Assembly: GCA_026027325.1 (NCBI GenBank)
Contig: JAMSLZ010000006.1
Span: forward strand, 62,001-126,000
DNA: 64,000 nucleotides
Source: Actinomucor elegans
Lineage: Eukaryota; Mucoromycota; Mucoromycetes; Mucorales; Mucoraceae
Direction of reading: 5' to 3'
In this document: piece after piece, positions 35,810 to 46,025 of the stretch
How the letters are laid out: each line of letters opens with the position of its first letter
Position numbering within the stretch: position 1 is the stretch's first letter
Translations under genes and position numbers: made by a program
The notes under the pieces: model-generated
The model's database searches: none
The model's input: the letters and a program-made list of their open reading frames with translations, nothing else
What the model was told of the DNA's origin: nothing

Positions 35810-36182
35810 TTATTCTTTCTTTTCTAATTTGGCCTGTTCTTCTTGCTTTTTAGCATGATTCAATTCAGCAATAAACCTAATGTTAATGAATTTAGTGTTA
35901 GCTTTTATTTTTGGGCAGTGATTTCCTTGTACTTGTTTACCATTTGATGGTCACAAAGAGACATAATGCTATCAAGAACAGCGCAATAACATGAGGATTG
36001 CCACCAGTAATAAAGATCATAAACAGTAATGTCGCAAACAATGCGTAAAAAGTATAAAACATGATTTGAATGACACCTGAAGCTGTATAACCTGGCGTCA
36101 TGATTGACTTTATAATATCGCCTGTGATCCCAGTTGCCTCTATTTCAATAATGGGTACTGCATGTTCTTGGTTATCTGTCAT
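35810..36182 (-). CDS. PKR1: V-ATPase assembly factor PKR1-like
   Basis: Two exons, 36182-35941 and 35876-35810, give 102 residues, like the fungal family. Residues 25-40 hold the conserved IIKSIMTPGYTASG. Two membrane spans follow (MFYTFYALFATLLFMIFITG and PHVIALFLIALCLFVTI), ending in the conserved KWFIAELNHAK and a charged tail (KKQEEQAKLEKKE). PKR1 is an ER membrane protein that helps assemble the V0 sector of the vacuolar proton pump. The intron splits the Trp codon of KWF; skipping it would stop the protein at KW. It converges on the SOK1-like gene. Confidence 0.88.
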
Positions 36183-36608
36183 TCTGTTATTTGGTATAGA
36201 GTTGAACAAAGCTGAAACGCGAGCTGCTTATGAAAGGACGAGTTTGTTCTATAGACTTGTTTCCGATAGCCAATGAAAGTAGAGAAAGAGAGAAGGTCCA
36301 TTCAGAACCGATTTTAATAATTCTTTTCGCTTGCAGACATTTCATTTTCAACGATTATTGTAGTTACATGTCTCACTCCCCTCTCCAGCAGACCCAAAAT
36401 AAAGCTCTATAGGCTTTATATGTAAGGACGATTTAAGGCTGGCAATGCCCTATTCATGTAACATAATCTATTATGGATACCAATAGAATGTTTATTCATA
36501 CAAACAAGCAAGACGCACGGACTATTCGACATGAGATAATTAGACCAAAATTGACAGGAATCTATTGATTTTCAAATTATAAATATCACTTGAACGTAAA
36601 TGTATGCA

Positions 36609-37711
36609 TTATTTTTTATTTCCATTGTTCTTTTTGTTAGATTTACTGTTGGTATTGCCTTTAGTATGCTTATCTTTAATAAACCCACAGTCTGCAAGAG
36701 CAGTACGAGCCACATTGTTAATATCCTTGAATCGATCTGGTCCTAGATGAATACCACCAAACCATCTTGTCACAACCACCACTACATTTTCTACTTCCAG
36801 AATCTGCATCAAATGAGCAAGACGACCTAAATATCGATGAGTGCTTCCCATACATATGAAAAAAAAAATCACTCTATATTACCTCCAGCAGCGGACTCTC
36901 CATCGTCGTCATTATCTTGAAGCACTTTTCCATCAGGCATAGTAATACGATATGCCAAAATATTATGAGTTGCTTTGGCAATCTTTTTATTTTGCAGTAA
37001 ATGAGCTACAACCACCTTGACTTCATGTACATTATGAACTTCCGCTACATGTGCGACAAAAGAGGACTTTCGATCCAACAATGGCTCGCTTGTAAAGATG
37101 GCAGGTGGTGTTTCTGCATGATATACATTAGGTCCCATTAACGAACGTACTGTGGGTCTATCGTGCGCTTCGTCCTCTTCTACGTTCGAATTTTGTATTT
37201 CTTTCTTTTTATAATCGAAAATTTCGTCCTTCTCCTCCTCCTCCTCCTCCCCTTTGTCTTCTTTCAAGTTCAAATCGTCTATGGATGATGTGACAGCTTC
37301 TACAGGCTCTTCATCATTGGGTCGCTCGACATTCTCCTCCAAATACTCTCGAAGCCAACTAATCCACTCAAACAAAACTACTTCACCCATCTGAAACAGA
37401 GACTGAAATCCTATATCAATAGCATCGAGCATAGCTTCATCGATCTTTTTAGTGCCACAGTAAATCGAAGCAATTTCATACACGGGCATGTCTTGGTTAG
37501 GATAGGTAGGTGGCAAAAAGAACTTTACGACTACTTTGCGTGGCGATCGTATCTGATCTTGGTCGAGATCTTGGTCGAGATTCAGGGTATATATGAAGGC
37601 AGCATCAGGTGTGGTGGTATCTTTTTCAAAGGACTCGGGGTAAATGGCTTCCAATGCTTCCATTTCTTCATTCTGAAGCTGTCTATTTTCTAATTCTTGT
37701 TCTTTGTTCAT
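36609..37711 (-). CDS. YIH1: YIH1/IMPACT-like inhibitor of GCN2 activation
   Basis: Two exons, 37711-36883 and 36826-36609, give 348 residues. The RWD domain covers about residues 12-130 (LQNEEMEALEAIYPESF, FFLPPTYPNQDMPVYEI), which in this family binds GCN1. An acidic linker (GEEEEEEKDE) leads to the ancient IMPACT domain (about 205-320): RKSSFVAHVAEVHNVHEV, DDDGESAAGGRLAHLMQIL, VVVTRWFGGIHLGPDRF. The tail is Lys/Asn-rich. YIH1 competes with GCN2 for GCN1 and so damps eIF2-alpha phosphorylation; eIF2-beta is encoded 20 kb away, with no sign of coupling. Start at the ATG of MNKEQELENRQ; upstream frame lacks an ATG. Confidence 0.93.
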
Positions 37712-38798
37712 TGGATGCAATTTAGTTTCTGTGAATGAATGCACACATGTAAGGAAAAAAAAAAGGGAATAGAGACTTTTGAATGAATTTGCAAGGCGTT
37801 ATACCTTTTTGCCGGTGCCCTGAATTTTATTGGAAGGCGGTATTTCAAACGATTAATCATTATTATTGTTGTTGTTGAATTGTTGCCTGCTTGCTTGCTT
37901 GTAGATGATGCTTGTTCAAAATTTAAAATTTGTTTTAATCAACTAGTTGGTAACAAAACAAAACAAGTATATTATCATGAGCTCTGAGCAATTAAATGGC
38001 ATATCTAGCAGCATAAGCACTAAGTAATATACTTTTTCATTCATGGAATTATTAACGATAATTTATTTTTTAGACTATTTTAAAAGTAATCTCGTAACTT
38101 GAATATTTTATATAGCATAAAATACGTGAAAATTATGGCGTATAACCTTCCATGTGCTGAATCTATGTCACGTATAGATAATAGCGTTAAAGTGCTTTAA
38201 TAGCCTTAACTGAGACATAAAGAGATTAAACGGGATTTAAATATGGTATTGCTTTCTATTTTAGAAATATTCCGATTTTACCTAGATAAAATAGCTCCCG
38301 AGATTTCTCAATGGAATACTGCATTGGATACCTAGTCCATGTTTACAATGACCTGCTGCATCTAGCAGTACCACTTTTGGTCTCAATATGATCAACACAT
38401 TATCCTTTATTAGCTATTCATACAAAATTATACGCATTTTATAACGCAATTATTGCTCATTTATAGATCCTTTGATCGACCTTGATCAAATCTCGCATAG
38501 AGTTCATACGCCAAGCTCAGAATAAGCTGCTGCATCTATTAAATCCTTTATTGCATTGTAGTATAGTACAATGCATATGTCATCGTACTAAACTGTATGC
38601 ATTAATTTGCTTTTATTTCATTTATTATAGTACATATCAAAAGGTAAAAAAGGGAGGAAGGTTCGGAAGGGTTGAGGAAAGAATTTACAGCACAAGAAAA
38701 GAATTACTACAGAAAAGGGTAATGTGTATACAATTTGTTGGGTTTTTTTTTTGATATTACATTGTATGATATATAAAGCGAACAATTTACAAACGTAA
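37712..38798. other. Intergenic stretch with one good repeat copy
   Basis: The stretch between the YIH1 start and the MADS gene end holds a well-kept copy of the dispersed repeat (38463-38552) and a tail fragment at about 38334-38372 (TTTACAATGACCTGCTGCATC). The frame 38482-38754 runs through the repeat and is not a gene. Confidence 0.5.
38463..38552 (+). repeat. Well-preserved copy of the dispersed ~90 bp repeat
   Basis: It reads ATAGATCCTTTGATCGACC, TTGATCAAATCTCGCATAG, CCAAGCTCAGAATAAGCTG and CTGCATCTATTAAATCC in order. It aligns almost without gaps to the copy at 140-222 (ATAGATCGTTTGAAGAATCC ... GGCTGCTGCATCTATTAG), 38 kb away. Confidence 0.6.
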
Positions 38799-38932
38799 TT
38801 AAACTTTGCTTAACTTGGTCTTTTTATCTGTAATAGGTAAACAAGTACTTGAACTAGGTTCTTCAGATTGAAGAACTGACCTTTTTCTTATCAAGCTAGT
38901 AGAATGTCTTTTTAGTGATAGTTCCAAATATC

Positions 38933-38992
<60 letters not shown>

Positions 38993-39474
38993 TGTTAGTA
39001 GGCATTTCATTAGGCGCAGTCGGTAATATAAAAGTATTTGCTGAGTTGGGACCATGTTGGATCGGGCTCATGACAAAGTTTGATTGATAAAACTCAGGAT
39101 AGTATGTAGAAGGTGAAGGCAGATTTTGTACGAATTGAGACGGTAAAGCGGAAGGTAATGGCAGGCTTGAATACTATAAAATACCTGTTATAAGCTGCTG
39201 CTCGGTCTTTTTGTAACTCTTTTTATCTTACGTTTAATTCAACTTTTGTACTACTGCTGGTACCCGCCTCAGGTATAGTTACTCGTAATTTCGGTCTTTT
39301 TTCAGGCGTTCCAGGCTCTGATTTAGGCGATTGATCCGGAGAAATCTCATGTTGAGTTGTAGCAGGGGAACTTTGAGGCGAATGATATAATCCAGGTGTA
39401 TGCTGTTGTTGCTGCTGATATATCATTATATTGGAATTAAACTGTCTTTGTTGATGCTGCTGAAACAAATACAT

Positions 39475-39558
<84 letters not shown>

Positions 39559-40264
39559 TTGTTGATAATGATGTTGTTGCTGTTGCTGTTGCTGTTGCTG
39601 CTGATGTGGGTTGTACAGGGAATCAACTGCTGGATGTATACGATGATGATGAGCATTGACGTGTTGTTGGAGTGATACAATAGGTGGCTGTTGGTACATG
39701 GTGTAACCAGTACCATGAGGCGTATATGTAAATGACATGCCAGTTTGAGTCGGGACCATTTGCGTAGCATTATTGTTTGGTACAGCAGGCTGAGCCATCA
39801 TGATATGGTGTCCAAATCTCTCTGGTTTTGCTGGAGTATCGTTATCAGAGTAATGCTGATCTTCATCATTTTTATTATCACCATTCTCGACAAACTAGTG
39901 TAAACAGTTAGCTACTGATTACTCTTTCTTTACAGGAAAACACATACATCTTCATTAGTTTTGATTTCTTTGGGCAAATCATTCTAGGTCCATAGATTAG
40001 TATAGTCCAGAATAAAAATTTAAAAAAAAAAAGATGTAGGAAAATACACACCTCTTGGAACTGCTTTAACAAATCATTCATATCAGAACTCGAATATTGA
40101 ATCATCTTGTTATTTGAAGGAATGATAACCAAAGCTACTTCACAGTTACATAACACACTAAGCTCATAAGCCTTCTTCATTAAACCGTGCTTTCTCTTTA
40201 AAAATGTCACTTGTCTATTGCGGTCATCTTTAATAGGTTGTATCTGAATTTTTTTGCGTCCCAT
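38799..40264 (-). CDS. MEF2/Rlm1-type MADS-box transcription factor
   Basis: Five exons (40264-40052, 39983-39948, 39894-39232, 39173-38992, 38895-38799) give 396 residues. Residues 1-60 form the MADS box ([39 protein letters not shown]), followed by the MEF2-type extension. MGRKKIQI and the absence of SRF-type residues place it with MEF2/Rlm1. Rlm1 acts under the cell-wall-integrity MAP kinase in yeast; that role is inferred. A run of 29 Gln with His interruptions lies in exon 3. Several SP/TP sites ([27 protein letters not shown]) suit MAP-kinase control. The final intron begins with GT and then 52 or more A on the coding strand. Exon 2 is only 36 nt. Confidence 0.92.
38936..38989. repeat. 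54-base T homopolymer inside the last MADS intron
   Basis: Uninterrupted T54 on the plus strand (A54 in the transcript). It starts right after the donor GT of the fourth MADS-gene intron (38990-38991), so the donor reads GTAAAAA. This is by far the longest homopolymer in the window. Confidence 0.8.
39476..39603. repeat. CAG/CAA-type repeat coding for polyglutamine
   Basis: Imperfect TTG/CTG array on the plus strand, coding Gln (CAA/CAG) in the MADS gene on the minus strand, with short His interruptions. It also makes poly-Leu and poly-Ser/Asn frames on other frames, which are not genes. The mixed CAA/CAG codons suggest selection or age, not recent expansion. Confidence 0.8.
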
Positions 40265-40918
40265 TTTTCTGTCAAGTATTGGTAAACTGATTAAGTTTAT
40301 TATTTATAAATAATAAAAAAAATAATAAAAATGTAGAAAAGGGAACGGAAAAGAGTTTGGAAGCCCCTTTTAACAGACAAAAAAAAAAAAAAAGCTTTTT
40401 TCTTTTCTTTTCTTTTTAGCCGCTCACTTCATCGTCTCCGACTAAAATAAAATGTGATTTGCGTGTAAATAGTGCTTCATTTTTACGTGATAAAGCGCGC
40501 TTAAGCACACTTGCATGCGTATTATTATTCGAACGTAGATTCAATTGGTAATTAGAGCGATATTAAAAGAACAAAAAGCCTTTGTCAAAGCTCAAATCAG
40601 CATACTACGATTGAAACGCAGCAGTAATGACCTTTTTCTACCCAAATTATATACAAGAACCATGCGTTTTTACTATAACAAGTAAGCTTTTTTGTCTTTG
40701 TTAGCAAACAATAAAAACATGACAGCATGAATGAACTATTAAATCTCAGTGTAGCACTTTTTTTTTGACATACTGTATTGCCAAGACTCTTTTTTGTTTT
40801 GTTTTTGTGCATCATTTCAAAGCCACCAAAACCATCTATATTACTCATTGAAACATGGCCATTGGAACATGGCCATTGGAGCAATTTATTACGTGAAAAC
40901 TTGGCAAAAGATCGGTCA
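40265..40918. other. Intergenic, MADS promoter side
   Basis: Pyrimidine- and purine-rich tracts near 40330-40425 lie upstream of the MADS ATG. At 40856-40880 the 14-mer ACATGGCCATTGGA is directly repeated. No coding sequence is supported. Confidence 0.45.
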
Positions 40919-42492
40919 CTAAGATTCAAATACCGGTGTTACGCGTGGACCGCCAATCTCATGCTGCACTGTACCATCAAGGTAACGTTGAGTCATGAAT
41001 ACATTGGCATGGCCTGTGCACTCGATAGTAATCTCTTCAAATGGATAATCGAATTTGATAGAATAAGTAATTGTAGCATCATCATTCACTATACTAGACT
41101 TGATCCAATCCAACACTTCATTAGCAAAATTTAAGCAAACAGACGGATTCTAAACAAAGTAAAAAGGAACATTAATTGGTTACAAGTGGCTTTTCTTTTT
41201 GTTTTTTTTTTTTTTGCCTTACCCAAGTGTTTCTTTTTTCTCGGATTTGGCGCGGTATTTCAAGTGTTTTAAACTGTTCTACTCGAACAACGTTGCCATC
41301 ATCATCTCTGAAACCGCATATAACTCTTGATACACCTACTAGAAAAGATTGTGCCCAGAATTTCAGCAATTTATATCTACAACAAAGGTGATTAGCATGT
41401 AATTGTCTATATATCGCAGTGTGTACCTGTCAAATGAGTACTGATGTCTCTCTGACTGTATAATCCTGGAAGTTTTCAATTCAATGTAATTACTAGGTTG
41501 CTTCAACGGATCCTCCGGTTTGACATCTACGTATTTACCAAGTTAACGAAACATAGTATGATTTTTTTTTATATATATATATACCTCTGCAGCAATCCAC
41601 TTCTGCTCCCATGATAATCGAGTTACGACCTAATTTTGTTTTGACTAGAATACAATACTGTATATTGCTGTTGGCACTGTCGGTTAATCTCTGCTCCAAC
41701 TCTTGCTTGGTAACTTTATGAGGCGGATTACTAGTTGTACAAAGACTTTCAAATCGATAGCCCCAATAGCACATCAGCTTATGTCGATCAGTCGCTGTTT
41801 TTTCATCATTCTCTTTTTTCTTGGTCACTTGTTCCTCCATAAAAATTGAGCCCTAATTCAATATTGGCTTTTCCGTAAGAACAAATAATGACAGGTAATA
41901 AAGATGGGTCTTACGTTATACCGAGTAGCGCGAAACTCCCAAGGTTCTTTTCGGGAATAAGGTGTGCATAATATCTTTGTCATGATACCACGCCAAGTAA
42001 TCTGAAAATGAATCGTTTAATAAGGCTCGAAAAAGCATAAACTTGTCTTTCGATTTACAATGTCTGCCGTTGCTTTATCCTCAGTGGTGGTTTTCGAATT
42101 GTGATGCGTTAAAGCGTCCAATAAGGTATCGATATGCTCTAGTACGCTGTCATCTCTTTGGATAAATCGATCATATCCAACGTTCAAGTCTTTTTTACCA
42201 GAAGTTGGAGGATAGTAGTATTTCTAGAATATAAACACAGTTATAAAAAAAAACTCACTATGTATCTTAGTCGCGTCTTTTAAGGTACCATTTCTCGATT
42301 ATCAAACCAAACACGTCTTTCGAAATCAATACTATACGATGTCAACTCTTGCGGTTGCTTATATACTGGGAAGGACCCTTCGTAATCTTCTGATCGTCTT
42401 ACTTGTAATGAGGGCATAGAATTGTATTTTACCCGTTTTCGCTGGCTAGAATCTCGCATTTCATAGTGATCATTACTGTCATCGCGAGCCAT
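40919..42492 (-). CDS. RAI1: RAI1/DXO decapping and pyrophosphohydrolase enzyme
   Basis: Seven exons (42492-42289, 42223-42059, 42001-41915, 41852-41585, 41526-41427, 41376-41223, 41149-40919) give 402 residues, the family's size. Motifs in order: GYDRFIQRDDSVLEHIDTLL; ITWRGIMTKILCTPY; GAEVDCC (metal-binding EVD); YIELKTSRII (metal-binding ELK); YKLLKFWAQSFLVGV; ICGFRDDDG; WNPSVCLNFANEVLDW. RAI1/DXO enzymes remove faulty caps from RNA 5' ends, and in yeast RAI1 partners the exonuclease Rat1 in the nucleus. All active-site motifs are present, so the enzyme should be active. Start is the first ATG; the head is short and Ser/Arg/Asp-rich. Confidence 0.94.
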
Positions 42493-43337
42493 ATTGCTTA
42501 TTTATCAAAAGAATGGCCCGCTGTTGGGCCTCCATTTTCTTAGTACAACTTTTTCGTTAAACCTTGGCATTTTAAGCGGGCTTTGAACAAGATTACGTCT
42601 TTTGATTGCGCAGATGTGCCCTGATTTGATATGTATCATTAATAAAGCTTTATTCTATAGAGAAAAAATACAAAATAAACGTAGTAGCATACTTTTGAAT
42701 GCATACAATGTTGTGATAGTATGCACACTACCTATAAATACTATTTAACCATCAAACAATCAATCTAACTATGCAAGTCGGTTGGTAGAGATGATTTTTA
42801 ATTACCGTTTGCCAATGATATCTCTCATATAATGTTTGATTGCTTCATTTTGCCACGGTCCATCAAGTTTTCTACATGTATATATATATGAAGTACTGTA
42901 AAATTGTAAGGTATACTTTCCATATAATATATACTATTTATGCTATCTAAAAATCGTTACAATGGAACACTAATGCTGCTGCTATATCTGCTTACTGAGT
43001 GTTCATTGGGTAATTGGGATTCAATTAATTTTTGCCTTGCAAAAAATAAAACGCATTTGGGGTGTTTATACTTTATTGGTTCCTGTGAATAAACAGCTGC
43101 TCATCAAAATAGGAAAGACATCAGTTGAAAAACAGTAACGAAAGTCTTCATTGTTAATTTTGGTTTTTGTTATACACAAGCAGTAAAGGATTGGAACAGG
43201 TAAATTTTCCTAAAATAAACTAAAGACCTTTGAGTGTAAACAATTCCTGTCTAACACTTGTCATAACATCTGTCAACACCATAGACGAGTAGTTGACATA
43301 ACAAAATACTGAAAAAAAAAATCTAACTGTACCCCCT
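42493..43337. other. Intergenic, RAI1 promoter side
   Basis: AT-rich sequence with no supported gene on either strand. A TA-rich stretch (TATATATATATGAAG) is at about 42880. Beyond 43338 the decayed gene begins. Confidence 0.45.
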
Positions 43338-44824
43338 ATGATCATTTCGGCTTTACATCGCTCATACAAAAAAAACGAGCCCATAATGAATGTCAGATTT
43401 TATCGCCCTCTGAACATTGCTAAAATCCAGGACTCAAATAAACCTCATACTATCGAAAAGATGGAGCGAAAAATGAAGGCGACTTACTTTTGTTATGGAA
43501 GCTTTCAGTTTTTGACAGATTTGCTGTAGTAACGGGACAACTACTAGATAAAGCTCAGGAAGGGTTATCAAGACTACTGAAACAGTAGGCAAGAATTAGT
43601 AACTGACAAACGGATTGAGACATGCAAAAGGTAAGCCCATGAACAAATCGTAATAGATATAGCAACAATTATGGAGGGTGTGTCTTCTGGTGTAGCGAGA
43701 ATGCCTTTCTAGAATAAAAGGGCCGTCATCTAAAGCAAGTAAGCGACAACAAACAACGACTACAGACAAAGAAGATTCTGATGAAAAACTCGCATTAAAC
43801 GGGTTAATTCCAATTTCAAAGAAGCATGCATATAAGAAGCCTGTTGTTCTGATTACACTATATGTACACAAACTCATGTCATCGATTCTTTTAGATTAAG
43901 TATGCTTAATATCATAGATTCCACAGATTGTGATTCGTATGAGTTTCTTTAAAAAAAATCATTGAGAACAAATTTTTATGCAACTTGAAGAATCTACTAC
44001 TGCTTCTTGGAAAAAATAACATGCGCGTAAAGAGTTGTTGGTTGCGCTATCTGTAACAAATGTTGATCCGCGTGATTTACGCGAGATTATCAGGACACCA
44101 GAAACCAAAGCAAAAGATTATCTCCCAATTTTTTATTATGATATTTGCGCTGTCGAGCTTATGGGGGTCGATGGTATTTTTGATGTGATATTTGCTATTG
44201 AAGTAATAGAGTAAATTAAGTTTTACGTATAGAGACAGTCTGATATGTTCCCCCTTAAATCCCATCATAGTGGCGTGCGATGAAAGAACAAGGGCACTGG
44301 ACGATACGGCCTTGATATTGCAAAATGTGTACTTATAATTCATTGATCGTTAGATTAAAATGATAAACTCCACAATCTAGATAGTCTCATGCACCTACTC
44401 GGCATGTTCTTAAGATCAAAATTGAAGTTGAAGGAACAAAATATCACGAATAGAACGGCGTTATGAATACAGTTGATAATCACAGTAAGGCAACTGTTAT
44501 GCCGATCGAATTTGCTGGTGGTTTTGATAAAGATGATCCAAATAAATTGAAGAGTGTCACCGTCAAGATTTACTGCAATACTGCAAGACTGTTAAACAAG
44601 CAAAACAGTACAGGAACAGTTTGTCCTCGTCTTTTCATTGTTCTTACTCATAATCGCAACAATTACTTTGAATGCCTGCTCCTAATAGCTGACCTTGTGG
44701 TACGTAAGAGCCCCAAAAAGTTCAAATCAGCGTTCTTTGTTCCATATCGAGTTTAAAGAGGACTATGTACGGGATGCCAAAATTATTTGCTTGGCGTGAT
44801 GTCGTGCTAAACTTTGTTGAGTAA
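43338..44824 (+). pseudogene. Decayed gene of an unrecognised, probably multi-copy family
   Basis: The plus strand shows a chain of frames that read as protein but are broken by stops and shifts: 43338-43520 (MNVRFYRPLNIAKIQDSN); 43525-43580 (VVTGQLLDKAQEGLSRLLKQ); about 43700-43895 (ECLSRIKGPSSKASK ... ISKKHAYKKPVVLITLYVHK); 43976-44214 (MQLEESTTASWKK, stop, HARKELLVALSVTNVDPRDL ... FYYDICAVELMGVDG); and 44463-44824 (MPIEFAGGFDKDDPNKLK, LFIVLTHNRNNYFECLLLI, then after a frameshift near 44745 SLKRTMYGMPKLFAWRDVV). The last part, an AGGF motif with a terminal LFAWRD block, I associate from memory with large gene families of Mucorales of unknown function; this needs a search. Some breaks may be introns, but at least three stops cannot be spliced out simply. 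Confidence 0.55.
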
Positions 44825-46025
44825 AAAGTAGCCTTTAATAACACTAAACTCAATATTCCTTCTATTCCTTCCACCCCCATAGTGGTCTCTTCCTTTCTTC
44901 CATCATTTGGTTCAATTATGGGTATCCAGCCTTATAATTGTTTTTTTATACTAGAATTCATGTATGAATACATTGTAATCAACTGTCAACAATAATACCA
45001 GTAGTAAGCCTCATTTATTATCTTTGATTTTGATAAGGCTTTCGTTTCTTTGTGCGAGTTGGTAATAGAAACGTATTTTTCTCTAGATCATCTCCTCTTT
45101 TCCGTTAGAAAACAATACGTTCCAATTCGGAAATGCTGCGTCAATGTCACTCGGAAATTTTACTTCGATCACAACAATCAATGTACCCATTCTCATAACC
45201 GAGTACTTTGTATTTCAAGTTTGCGCTTGACTTGCTGACTACTCTTATGCTAAAGGCTTTGACTAGTTCGCCTTTTAATTTTTTTGTTCTTCATTCGTTG
45301 ATAGAGCTTATCATGTGTATCTAATGTTAATTCACAATGATTTGATTTTTAGTCTTTTATAGCAATGTATTGTTCAGCATATAAATAGTAGACCTAATAA
45401 ATGTAATTATTCATTCTAGACATATTCTACTAATTGTATGCGATGCTTGATCGAGATTGACTATCTACAAATAAGTAGACATGGTTATGTTAGCTTGCAA
45501 CAGACTAGAAATGCGGGATTTGACCGAAATCAATCAACATATCTAATGTCGTCAACCAAATTGTATTCACAAAACGATACATATTGTATACATACTATAG
45601 TCAGTTGTGAATAAATTGTAAAATGAGTCAAAGATAAAACAATTGAGTCTGCAAACACATCTGGTTTTGGTACCTAAAGCCTTATCATGATATAGCAATA
45701 AATAAGCTACATGCTTGTTTGATACTCGATGCGCCAATGCATTACTGAAGGACATATCTAATATGAATACCTCTATAGTAGAATATATATTTCATTTGAT
45801 AAGAAAAGCATATAGTATTATTTAACATATCAGAAATATTTTACTGTTTTGAGATCAATAAATCCTCAACGCTTAAATAAACATAGATAGGTGATTCCAA
45901 ACCTCAAACGATAAAATCCATCATAAAGCTCTGCACCTAGGTATCATATACATGACTACCAAAGCTCTTCTTTGTGTCACGTCCTTAATTTTTAAAACTG
46001 TTTTTTTTATTAGAATGAAAGGAAC
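44825..46025. other. Intergenic stretch with a reversed repeat copy
   Basis: No gene is supported. At 45494-45545 the reverse strand reads AGATATGTTGATTGATTTCGG, then TCAAATCCCGCATTTCTAG, which matches the 5' half of the dispersed repeat in opposite direction to the other copies. Confidence 0.45.
45494..45545 (-). repeat. Reverse-oriented partial repeat copy
   Basis: Matches the first half of the ~90 bp repeat on the minus strand (GATTTCGGTCAAAT then CCGCATTTCTAGTC). It is the only clear reversed copy and shows that the family is inserted in both directions. Confidence 0.4.

Noticed and set aside
39400..39770. Poly-Leu and poly-Ser/Asn frames over the CAG/CAA array
   Set aside because: They are shadow frames of the polyglutamine exon of the MADS gene.
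43976..44214. In-frame stop in a long frame as recoding (stop readthrough)
   Set aside because: Further stops and a frameshift nearby make ordinary decay the simpler explanation.
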